A DNA stretch of 21,911 nucleotides, taken from the NCBI GenBank assembly GCA_035544835.1, contig DASZZV010000266.1, forward strand, positions 1 to 21,911, given 5' to 3'. The stretch is from DASZZV01 sp035544835 (lineage in GTDB: Bacteria > Acidobacteriota > Thermoanaerobaculia > Gp7-AA8). Shown here one piece after another: positions 14,102 to 20,370 of this stretch. Positions within the stretch are counted from its first letter, which is position 1. The number at the start of each line of letters is the position of its first letter. Both the position numbers and the translations under genes were made by a program. The notes below the pieces were generated by a model. The model saw nothing but the letters and a program-made list of their open reading frames with translations, did not search any database and was not told where the DNA came from.

Positions 14102-14848
14102 TTGCCCAGAATCCTCGTAACAAACGACGACGGGATCTACAGCCAGGGTCTGCGCGAGCTGGCCACGGCGCTTGAGCCGCTGGGCGAGGTACTGATCGTG
14201 GCACCCGACCGTGAGCAGAGCGCGGCATCCCATGCCCTCACGCTGAATCGACCCCTCCGTCTGATGCAGCTGCAGAAACGCGAATGGATCGTCGATGGAA
14301 CGCCGACCGACTGCGTCAATCTTGCCGTCCTCCATCTATTCAAGGACCACCGGCCCGACATCGTCGTCTCGGGCATCAACTTCGGTCCCAACCTCGGCGA
14401 TGACGTCACCTACTCGGGAACGATCTCGGCGGCCTTCGAAGGGGCGCTGCTGAACATTCCGTCCATTGCCTTCTCCGCGCTGGTGGGAGAGAGATTCTCG
14501 TTCGTCCCCTGTGCCGCCTTCGCTGTGCGGCTCGTGGAGATCGCGCTGGCCGGTGATCGCGATCCATCCATTATCCTGAACGTCAACTTCCCAGTGGCCG
14601 CATTCAACGGCGTGCGAGTCACGAAGCTCGGCAAGCGCGTCTACAGTGAGGGAGTCATCGAGAGGCTCGATCCCAGAGGGAAAAAGTACTACTGGATCGG
14701 CGGGGAGCCACCGCTCTGGACACCGGGTGAAGGAACGGACTTCGAGGCCGTCGACGCCGGTTTCGTCTCCATCACTCCGTTGCACCTCGACCTCACTCAC
14801 CACGAATCGCTGGCGAGACTCAAGAGCCTGGAAGAGACACTGGCTTGA
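14102..14848 (+). CDS. surE: 5'/3'-nucleotidase SurE
   Basis: SurE is a metal-dependent phosphatase that hydrolyses nucleoside 5'- and 3'-monophosphates. The 248-residue protein shows the metal site ILVTNDDG (Asp9, Asp10), Ser40 in APDREQSAASHAL, and Asn97 in SGINFGPNLGDDVTYSGT. GTPTDCVNL is also present. The start is TTG at 14102, supported by AAGGA (14091-14095) 6 nt upstream; no in-frame ATG fits the family N-terminus. Its TGA overlaps the TTG of pcm. The surE-pcm pairing is a well-known arrangement, as in the E. coli stationary-phase cluster, and is usually linked to survival and protein or nucleotide repair. Confidence 0.96.
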   Translation: MPRILVTNDDGIYSQGLRELATALEPLGEVLIVAPDREQSAASHALTLNRPLRLMQLQKREWIVDGTPTDCVNLAVLHLFKDHRPDIVVSGINFGPNLGDDVTYSGTISAAFEGALLNIPSIAFSALVGERFSFVPCAAFAVRLVEIALAGDRDPSIILNVNFPVAAFNGVRVTKLGKRVYSEGVIERLDPRGKKYYWIGGEPPLWTPGEGTDFEAVDAGFVSITPLHLDLTHHESLARLKSLEETLA

Positions 14849-15525
14849 AGTCGCAACAGGAAAATGGCGCGCAGAAAGAAGAGCGCGAGTTCATTCAGTC
14901 GCGATTGGGGATGGTCGAGAAGTTCGTAGCAGGTCGCGGAGTCACAGATCCTCGCGTTCTCGAAGCGATGCGGGCCGTTCCACGCCACCTGTTTGTACCG
15001 CACTATCTGGCCTCGAAAGCGTACGGTCAGTCGGCACTCTCGATCGGCAGCAATCAGACCATTTCACAGCCCTACATCGTCGGTCGGATGATCGAGTTGC
15101 TGGCCCTGACGGGAAAAGAGAAGGTTCTCGAGGTCGGCACCGGAACCGGTTACCAGGCGGCTGTTTTGTCGCGAGTGGCCGCGCGCGTGTTCTCCATCGA
15201 GAGGGTCAATGACCTGGCCATGACAGCGGTGCAGCTCATCCGCAAGCTGGGGATCAACAACGTCAGTATCAAAGTCTTCGACGGAACCTATGGCTGGTCT
15301 GACCAGGCACCGTTCGATCGCATCATCATCGCCGCCGCGGCACCTGAAATCCCCGAGCCGCTGCTCCAACAGCTGTCGCGGACCGGAAAGATGGTCCTGC
15401 CGATCGGCCCCCCCGGGAAGCAACGTCTGGCGCGGGTTGGGCGCGTGGGCACAAGTTTGCAGATCGAAGACTGTGGAACTGCCGATTTTGTTCCGCTGGT
15501 GGGACGCTTCGGCTGGAAGGAATGA
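14845..15525 (+). CDS. pcm: Protein-L-isoaspartate O-methyltransferase
   Basis: PCMT uses S-adenosylmethionine to methylate L-isoaspartyl residues, starting repair of aged proteins in the cytoplasm. The 226-residue product carries AVPRHLFVP, GSNQTISQPYIVGRMIELL, the SAM-binding VLEVGTGTGYQAAVLS, and the C-terminal block APFDRIIIAAAAPEIPEPLL. The TTG start overlaps the surE stop (TTGA). The SD is weak (GAAGAG), so coupling to surE is likely. An in-frame ATG about 22 codons on (near 14911) would give a protein beginning nearer the usual family start. The next gene begins directly after the stop. Confidence 0.94.
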   Translation: MKSQQENGAQKEEREFIQSRLGMVEKFVAGRGVTDPRVLEAMRAVPRHLFVPHYLASKAYGQSALSIGSNQTISQPYIVGRMIELLALTGKEKVLEVGTGTGYQAAVLSRVAARVFSIERVNDLAMTAVQLIRKLGINNVSIKVFDGTYGWSDQAPFDRIIIAAAAPEIPEPLLQQLSRTGKMVLPIGPPGKQRLARVGRVGTSLQIEDCGTADFVPLVGRFGWKE

Positions 15526-16005
15526 ATGGCCGGACTCAAAGGAAGCTTGATCGCGACAGCAATCATCTTCCTTCTGCTGGGAGGGGTGGCGGGATACTTC
15601 GCCATCTCGATCCCACGGGACGTCAAGGCCGAGGCCCTTTTAGGCGAGGCGCGGGTGGCCCTTCAGAAGAATAATCGGGATGGCGCCCGCAAGAAGTTCG
15701 AGCAGGTCATCACCCAGTTTCCCCGTACTGATTCCGGCGCCGCCGCCATGTATGCGTTGTTTCGCATGGTCGATCAGGACCGCGCGGAGTTGAAAGCGCA
15801 GATCGACAAGCAGCTCAGAGACATTCAGGCCTCGCAGAAGATCAGCCAGAGCCGCCTCTCCGAGGTCGAGAAGGCCGCTGCCTCGCGGCAGATAACCGTT
15901 GCCGCCCCGGCGCCTGCGCCGGCCGTCTCGAAACCGATCGTCATTCAAAAAAGCAGTAATCGCTCGAAGATTCATTCGACCCCGACCCGCCATCGTCGGC
16001 GTTGA
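15526..16005 (+). CDS. Membrane-anchored protein with TPR-like segment
   Basis: A 159-residue protein whose ATG follows the pcm stop with no gap, preceded by GGAAGGAA. One hydrophobic helix (about 7-27, ATAIIFLLLGGVAGYFAIS) anchors it. Residues 32-75 (EALLGEARVALQKNNRDGAR and the helix after it) look like a tetratricopeptide-type helix pair. A charged, possibly coiled-coil stretch follows (about 82-118). It ends in an Ala/Pro-rich linker and a strongly basic tail. A periplasmic or cytoplasmic scaffold role is possible. I cannot name a family; the position in the surE-pcm unit is the main context. The basic tail ends only 8 nt before the repeat array. Confidence 0.75.
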   Translation: MAGLKGSLIATAIIFLLLGGVAGYFAISIPRDVKAEALLGEARVALQKNNRDGARKKFEQVITQFPRTDSGAAAMYALFRMVDQDRAELKAQIDKQLRDIQASQKISQSRLSEVEKAAASRQITVAAPAPAPAVSKPIVIQKSSNRSKIHSTPTRHRRR

Positions 16006-16012
16006 TCCGAAA

Positions 16013-16332
16013 TTGAGGATTGAGGATTGAGGATTGAGGATTGAGAATTGAGAATTGAGAAAATGGGGACCGGCCCCGAAGTTGCTGTCATCCCGAGCAA
16101 GGGTGGGTGTGCGGGAGGGGCGAGGGACCTCGCAAACGACGAACGATGTGACCCTACTTCGCCGGTCGCCTGAGACAACAATCGTGCCGTAGTGATCTTG
16201 GCCTGAAGTTACAGGCGCAGTAGATTCACATCGGCGTCGTTTGCGAGGTCCCTCGCCGCTCCCGCACACCCACCCTTGCTCGGGATGACAGCAGATGCGG
16301 GCTGGCTTCCTTTCCCAATTCCCAATTCTCAA
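16013..16332. repeat. Heptamer tandem array with inverted partner around element A copy 2
   Basis: Seven tandem 7-bp units fill 16013-16061: four TTGAGGA, then three TTGAGAA. At 16312-16332 three units on the opposite strand sense (TTCCCAA, TTCCCAA, TTCTCAA) are their approximate reverse complements. The family A palindrome (16084-16292) sits between, so the whole block shares one axis and could fold into one long hairpin. No gene lies in 16006-16382. Confidence 0.8.
16084..16292. repeat. Long palindromic (MITE-like) repeat, family A, copy 2
   Basis: The left arm (16084-16163) begins GCTGTCATCCCGAGCAAGGG and the right arm (16214-16292) ends GCTCGGGATGACAGC. They are near-perfect reverse complements over about 79 bp with a spacer of about 50 bp. 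The same arms form the element at 75-313, but the spacers differ. This copy has both termini complete. Confidence 0.85.
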
Positions 16333-16382
16333 TTTCGCTATCATTGCCAGCAATAAAAACAGTCGAGTCATAAGGCAGGCCT

Positions 16383-16658
16383 ATGAAAGAGCAGCGAATG
16401 ATCCGGATCCATGGGAAGGTGCAGGGCGTCGGGTTTCGATTCTTCGCCACCCGCATCGCCCGGAGGCTGGGTCTGAACGGGTGGATTCAGAACAATCGCG
16501 ACAGTTCAGTGGAGGCACTGGTCGAGGGGGAATCGACGGCCATCGACGAGTGGCTCGAGGAGTTGCGTGAAGGACCGCGGTACGCAGAGGTCACGAAGAT
16601 CGATCAGGACCGCAAAGAATTCTCCGGCAAGCTCGCGGAATTTGACGTAAAGTTTTGA
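16383..16658 (+). CDS. acyP: Acylphosphatase
   Basis: A 91-residue cytoplasmic enzyme that hydrolyses acyl phosphates such as acetyl or carbamoyl phosphate. The acylphosphatase signature is complete: IHGKVQGVGFRFFATRIA with catalytic Arg19, then LGLNGWIQNNRD with catalytic Asn37, then SVEALVEGE. Its length is typical. AAGG lies 7 nt before the ATG at 16383; an in-frame ATG at 16398 would also keep the whole domain. apt begins 4 nt after the stop, so this leads the acyP-apt-sthA-CBS unit downstream of the big palindrome. Confidence 0.94.
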   Translation: MKEQRMIRIHGKVQGVGFRFFATRIARRLGLNGWIQNNRDSSVEALVEGESTAIDEWLEELREGPRYAEVTKIDQDRKEFSGKLAEFDVKF

Positions 16659-16662
16659 GTCG

Positions 16663-17184
16663 ATGTCCGAATTCGAATTCAAGCGTTTTATTCGTGATGT
16701 ACCGGATTTTCCGAAGCCGGGCATCGTCTTCAAGGACATCACACCGCTTCTCAAATCACCCGAGGCCTTCTCGCGGGTCATCGAGAACATGACTGCTCCC
16801 TTCCGCCACGCCGGGATTACGAAAGTCGCGGCAATCGAGTCGCGCGGCTTCATCTTCGGAGCTCCCGTGGCGCAGGCGCTGGGCGCGGGATTCATACCGA
16901 TCCGAAAACCGGGAAAGCTTCCCTGGACGACATTCCGAAACGAGTACGATCTCGAGTATGGAACCGACGCCCTCGAGATCCACAGGGATGCCCTCGACTC
17001 CACCGATCGCGTCCTGCTGGTCGATGACGTTCTCGCCACGGGTGGCACGGCTGCCGCGGCAAGCTTGCTGATCGAGATGCTGGGTGCTCACACGGCGGGG
17101 TACTCTATGCTCATCGAGTTGTCCTTTCTGAAGGGGCGGGAACGCCTCCAGAAGATTCCTTTTCACGCGACCATCGCCTACTGA
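16663..17184 (+). CDS. apt: Adenine phosphoribosyltransferase
   Basis: APRT salvages adenine with PRPP to give AMP. The 173-residue protein matches the family length. FIRDVPDFPKPGIVFKDITP is at the N-terminus, then IESRGFIFGAPVA, RKPGKLPWTT, and the PRPP-binding loop VLLVDDVLATGGTA (117-130) with its two Asp residues. The ATG has no Shine-Dalgarno of its own and begins 4 nt after acyP, so translation is probably coupled. A 7-bp hairpin separates it from sthA. It is intact, with no unusual residues. Confidence 0.96.
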   Translation: MSEFEFKRFIRDVPDFPKPGIVFKDITPLLKSPEAFSRVIENMTAPFRHAGITKVAAIESRGFIFGAPVAQALGAGFIPIRKPGKLPWTTFRNEYDLEYGTDALEIHRDALDSTDRVLLVDDVLATGGTAAAASLLIEMLGAHTAGYSMLIELSFLKGRERLQKIPFHATIAY

Positions 17185-17189
17185 TAGAT

Positions 17190-17207
17190 CGGCTTTTCGT
17201 AAAGCCG
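17190..17207 (+). other. Stem-loop between apt and sthA
   Basis: CGGCTTT, a TCGT loop and AAAGCCG form a perfect 7-bp stem, 5 nt after the apt stop and 15 nt before the sthA ATG. There is no U-tract. It may be a processing or attenuation site, or only spacer structure. Confidence 0.45.
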
Positions 17208-17222
17208 GCGCGAGGATGCAGC

Positions 17223-18656
17223 ATGAGCGACTTTGACCTGATCGTTATAGGAACCGGGCCGGCCGGCGAGAAGGGGGCTGCACAGGCGGCCTACTTCAAG
17301 AAGACCGTCGCCATCGTCGAGAAGGAAATGTTCGTCGGCGGTGCCTGCGTAAACACAGGGACGATTCCCTCCAAGACGCTTCGCGAGACGGCGCTTCACC
17401 TCTCCGGATTCGCGCAGCGCGAGGTTTATGGAATCGACCTCTCCATGAAGCGTGACATCTCGGTGGCCGATCTCATGACCCGAGAGAAGCACGTCGTCGA
17501 TAAAGAGAGAAGGATGATCGACGCGAACCTCGATCGTCACCGCGTGCAGCGTTTTGGAGGCACGGCCAGTTTCAAGTCGGCCCACGAAGTCGTTGTGAGC
17601 GGTTCCGACGGTACAGAGAAGATCATCTCGGGTGATGTGATTCTCATAGCCACCGGCTCCTCTCCCTCCCGCCCCTCGACGGTTCCATTCGATCAGACTC
17701 ATATCTTCGACAGCGACAGCATTCTCGCCCTCGATCGAATCCCTAAGACGCTGGCGGTCGTCGGAGCGGGCGTCATCGGCTGCGAGTACGCCTCGATCTT
17801 TGCCTCGCTAGGTGTGAAGGTCTCGCTCGTCGACGGCAGAACGACGCTGCTTCCTTTCATCGATCGCGAGGTAGCCCGAATCCTCCTGGCCGACTTTCAG
17901 TCTCGTCTCGGCATCGACCTCTTTCTCGGATCAGCTGTAAAAAGCGTGGCCCGCGATGAGGCAGGCGTTCACCTGCAGCTCGAGAACGGCTTCTCGGTCA
18001 ATGCCGAGAAGGCTCTGTATGCGGCAGGCCGGTCCGCCAATACCTCGGAGTTGAACCTGGCGGCGGCGGGAGTTCAAACCGGAAAGAACGGCGTAATCAT
18101 CGTCAACGAGAAGTACCAGACCAACGTCCCCAACATCTTCGCGGCCGGCGATGTGATCGGTTTCCCGGCCCTTGCCTCGACGTCCATGGAGCAGGCGCGC
18201 GTGGCCATGGTTCACGCCTTCGACCTGAAGTACAAAACCAAACTGTCGGCTTTGCTGCCTTATGCGATTTACACCATTCCGGAGTTGTCGTCGGTCGGCA
18301 TGAGCGAGCAGGAGTGTCGCGACAAGAAGATCGACTTCGAGGTCGGCCGCGCCTTCTTCCGGAACAACGCGCGAGGGCAGATCATCGGCGAACAGCAGGG
18401 GCTGATCAAGCTCGTCTTCGATGCCCGCACCCTGGCAGTTCTGGGTGTGCACATCATCGGCGAGTCGGCCTCGGACCTGCTGCACGTCGGCCTGATGGTC
18501 ATGCAACTGGGCGGAACCCTGCAGGCTTTTATTGACGCGGTTTTCAATTTCCCGACCCTCGGCGAGGCCTTCAAGTACGCCGCCTACGATGGGCTGGGAA
18601 ACCTGGCGCGACGAGGCACGGCGACGAAAGGACAGAGTCATGAAGCAAATCTGTGA
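17223..18656 (+). CDS. sthA: Soluble pyridine nucleotide transhydrogenase
   Basis: SthA (UdhA) transfers hydride between NADPH and NAD+ and balances cytoplasmic redox pools using FAD. The 477-residue flavoprotein has VIGTGPAGEKGA (8-19) and GGACVNTGTIPSK (39-51). Cys42 has no partner: Thr47 stands where lipoamide dehydrogenases have the second redox Cys. The C-terminal FNFPTLGEAFKYAA also lacks the catalytic His of Lpd. Both features mark the transhydrogenase branch. VVGAGVIGCEYASIF is the NAD site and FAAGDVIGFPALAS the second FAD site. GAGGA lies about 6 nt before the ATG. Its 3' end overlaps the CBS gene by 17 nt. Confidence 0.94.
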   Translation: MSDFDLIVIGTGPAGEKGAAQAAYFKKTVAIVEKEMFVGGACVNTGTIPSKTLRETALHLSGFAQREVYGIDLSMKRDISVADLMTREKHVVDKERRMIDANLDRHRVQRFGGTASFKSAHEVVVSGSDGTEKIISGDVILIATGSSPSRPSTVPFDQTHIFDSDSILALDRIPKTLAVVGAGVIGCEYASIFASLGVKVSLVDGRTTLLPFIDREVARILLADFQSRLGIDLFLGSAVKSVARDEAGVHLQLENGFSVNAEKALYAAGRSANTSELNLAAAGVQTGKNGVIIVNEKYQTNVPNIFAAGDVIGFPALASTSMEQARVAMVHAFDLKYKTKLSALLPYAIYTIPELSSVGMSEQECRDKKIDFEVGRAFFRNNARGQIIGEQQGLIKLVFDARTLAVLGVHIIGESASDLLHVGLMVMQLGGTLQAFIDAVFNFPTLGEAFKYAAYDGLGNLARRGTATKGQSHEANL

Positions 18657-19083
18657 CGTTCTCGCTGACAAGCCTCTGGTCTTCGTTGCACCTTCCGACA
18701 CGATTCGACAGACCGCCAGGAAAATGACTCAGAACAACATTGGCGCAGTTGCCGTCCTTGACGATGAGAATCACCTCACTGGAATCTTCACCGAGCGCGA
18801 CCTGATGACGAGAGTCGTGGCGGAGAGTCGCGACCCCGACACTCTGACTGTCGGTGAGGTGATGACGAAGAAGATCGTAGTGGGGACGTCGAAGGACAGC
18901 GTGTCGGCTTCCGTTCAGAAGATGCACGACGTCGGCTGCCGGCATCTGCCGATCGTCGATGACGGAAAACTCGTGGGGATGATCTCGTTGCGTGACCTTC
19001 TTCAGGTCGATAGCGAGAGCAGCCGCGCTCGCGCCACCTTTCTGCGTGAGCTGGTCACCTACAGCGCCGACTACGAGTCGTAA
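18640..19083 (+). CDS. Two-CBS-domain protein
   Basis: A 147-residue stand-alone Bateman module. CBS 1 is at about residues 8-60 and ends GIFTERDLMTRVV. CBS 2 is at about 72-122, with VGEVMTKKIVV and GMISLRDLL. Such pairs bind adenine nucleotides or related ligands and regulate partner proteins; the partner here is unknown. The ATG at 18640 is chosen because AAAGGA lies about 7 nt upstream and the product then begins at the domain; the frame is open further upstream inside sthA. The overlap with sthA suggests coupling, and the nearby apt supplies AMP, so adenylate or redox sensing is a reasonable inference. Confidence 0.92.
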   Translation: MKQICDVLADKPLVFVAPSDTIRQTARKMTQNNIGAVAVLDDENHLTGIFTERDLMTRVVAESRDPDTLTVGEVMTKKIVVGTSKDSVSASVQKMHDVGCRHLPIVDDGKLVGMISLRDLLQVDSESSRARATFLRELVTYSADYES

Positions 19084-19134
19084 GGGCGCCGCTTCTGCGT
19101 ATGCCCGGTACTTTCCCAGCGAAATCCTGAGCCA

Positions 19135-19151
19135 GCGGCCCTCCGGGCCGC
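19135..19151. terminator. GC-rich stem-loop between convergent genes
   Basis: GCGGCCC, a TCC loop and GGGCCGC make a perfect 7-bp stem, midway between the CBS gene (plus) and the 77-aa gene (minus). No T-run follows on either strand, so an intrinsic terminator is not proved. Confidence 0.45.
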
Positions 19152-19200
19152 CTGAAAACGACCAAAACCAGGAGCCGACTGGATGCCGCCCTCACCCAAT

Positions 19201-19434
19201 TCAGTCGCGGGACAACTTCAGCATCGGCGAATCCGCCTTCAAGTGGATCGAGGGATTCAACTCGAACTGCTCCCCTGATTCGGTTCCCTCGCTACCGAGA
19301 AGAAGGCAAAGTCGAGCCAGCTCTTTGAAGGAGCTTCCCGGCCCCGAGATCGTAACGGCCGTCCCGTCGACCGATACTTTGAGCGGCGATTGTCCGAGAC
19401 CTTCCAGGGCCATGATGGCTAGATCGATATTCAT
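19201..19434 (-). CDS. Unassigned 77-aa protein
   Basis: A small soluble protein beginning MNIDLAIMALEGLGQSPLKV, with an alternating beta-like stretch (VSVDGTAVTISG), a helix (SFKELARLCLLLGS) and the ending FELNPSIHLKADSPMLKLSR. The layout of a helix followed by a His-containing strand weakly recalls some small immunity-type proteins, but I cannot assign a family. AGGAG lies about 7 nt before the ATG, which supports it as a gene. It reads towards the CBS gene. The heptamer palindrome lies just upstream, between it and the PTPS/QueD gene. Confidence 0.7.
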   Translation of the reverse strand: MNIDLAIMALEGLGQSPLKVSVDGTAVTISGPGSSFKELARLCLLLGSEGTESGEQFELNPSIHLKADSPMLKLSRD

Positions 19435-19457
19435 GCAGACTCCTGTTGGTGAAATCC

Positions 19458-19569
19458 AGATGTCAGATGTCAGATGTCAGATGTCAGAAAAAAAAGTAGA
19501 CCCGTGTCCAGCTACAGAGTGACATCTGATTCTCTGACATCGACATCTGACCTCTGACCTCTGACATCT
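19458..19569. repeat. Heptamer-built palindrome, family F
   Basis: Four tandem AGATGTC units (19458-19485) are followed by a run of eight A (19488-19495). At 19521-19569 units such as ATCTGAC and CTCTGAC occur, which are the reverse complement of AGATGTC and its variant AGAGGTC. The arms are therefore built of the same 7-bp unit in opposite orientation. The right arm stops 2 nt before the stop codon of the PTPS/QueD gene. Confidence 0.8.
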
Positions 19570-19571
19570 AG

Positions 19572-19976
19572 TCATTCGCCGCTGTAAACGACTGAGTTCG
19601 TCTCTGTTTCCTCGAGAACGATCTTGTGCAGCTTTCCCTCGGTGATGGCCGGCGCGAGCTGCTCCCAGAAAGCACGAGCGAGATTCTCAGCCGTGGGGAT
19701 AATCCCCTGGAGGAAGGGCACGTCGGTATTCAGATTCTTGTGATCGACTCTATCGATCACCTGGCGGCGCATAATGTCCTTGAGTCGTTTGAGGTCGATC
19801 ACCATGCCGGTTTCGGGGTTGATGGTGCCCTCGACACTTACCACCATGTAGTAGTTATGCCCGTGACCGCCGGGGTTGTCGCACTTGTCGTAGGTCCGGC
19901 GATTCCATTCAGCATCCATGGCAGGGTTGTTGAGACGGTGAGCGGCCGAAAACCCAAGGCGCGCGGTAACGATCAT
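19572..19976 (-). CDS. 6-pyruvoyl/6-carboxy-tetrahydropterin synthase family (PTPS/QueD)
   Basis: A 134-residue zinc enzyme acting on 7,8-dihydroneopterin triphosphate. The zinc ligands are His13 (FSAAHRL), His38 and His40 (GGHGHNY). The catalytic Cys32 lies in CDNPGGHGH, with DHKNLN (78-84) and the substrate Glu in VLEETETNSVVY. The CxxxxxHGH spacing matches the eukaryotic-type PTPS, which makes 6-pyruvoyl-tetrahydropterin, and not the CxxxHGH of E. coli QueD. The ending EETETNSVVYSGE also resembles animal PTPS. No other queuosine or BH4 gene is nearby, so the pathway is open. The ATG at 19976 has GGAG 7 nt upstream; the longer open frame is not supported. Confidence 0.92.
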   Translation of the reverse strand: MIVTARLGFSAAHRLNNPAMDAEWNRRTYDKCDNPGGHGHNYYMVVSVEGTINPETGMVIDLKRLKDIMRRQVIDRVDHKNLNTDVPFLQGIIPTAENLARAFWEQLAPAITEGKLHKIVLEETETNSVVYSGE

Positions 19977-19995
19977 GTCGAGTCTCCAGAGAAAA

Positions 19996-20370
19996 ATGGC
20001 ACAAATGAAGGATATCGCAAAGCGAGCGGCCGCCACTCGCCCGCCGGCCAGAGGCGAAGCGGCGCCCAACTTGCTACAGAGTCATGCAATGTTCGTTCTC
20101 TGCTCGAATGGGATCTTCCTGCTGCCCGACGCCACGTTCGAAAAGCTCGCGGCCAGCACACGATACGGTCAGGTCTTCATCCGCGAAGACGAGGACGGTG
20201 TGACGATTTCGCCCGAACATCTCATGGACGGCCGGCGACGCCTGCTCAAAAAGAAATGCAAGGCTCTCAGTCTTCGGGAAGCAACCGAAGTTGCAGTGAT
20301 CGATCTCGGATCGGACGTGCGCATCGTGCCGGTCGAATGGCGAACCAAACAGCCGCTGGTCAGAGGCTGA
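19996..20370 (+). CDS. Unassigned 124-aa protein
   Basis: I do not recognise this protein. It begins MAQMKDIAKRAAATRPPARG, basic and probably flexible. A compact alpha/beta core follows, with MFVLCSNGIFLLPDATFEKL (about 32-51), VFIREDEDGVTISPEHLMDG, and a closing EVAVIDLGSDVRIVPVEW. The ATG at 19996 is used; an ATG at 19975 would overlap the start codon of the PTPS gene, and one at 20089 would remove the basic arm. The start lies only 19 nt from the divergent PTPS start, so both promoters must sit inside the opposite gene. Its 3' end overlaps the convergent TPR gene by 11 nt. Confidence 0.6.
   Translation: MAQMKDIAKRAAATRPPARGEAAPNLLQSHAMFVLCSNGIFLLPDATFEKLAASTRYGQVFIREDEDGVTISPEHLMDGRRRLLKKKCKALSLREATEVAVIDLGSDVRIVPVEWRTKQPLVRG

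Noticed and set aside
16013..16061. CRISPR-like array
   Set aside because: The units are contiguous 7-mers without spacers and no cas gene is present; it is a short tandem repeat.
17223..18656. Second lipoamide dehydrogenase
   Set aside because: The second redox Cys is Thr and the C-terminal catalytic His is absent, which fits SthA instead.
17931..18701. 256-codon minus-strand frame opposite sthA
   Set aside because: It is a shadow of sthA; SthA motifs are complete on the other strand.
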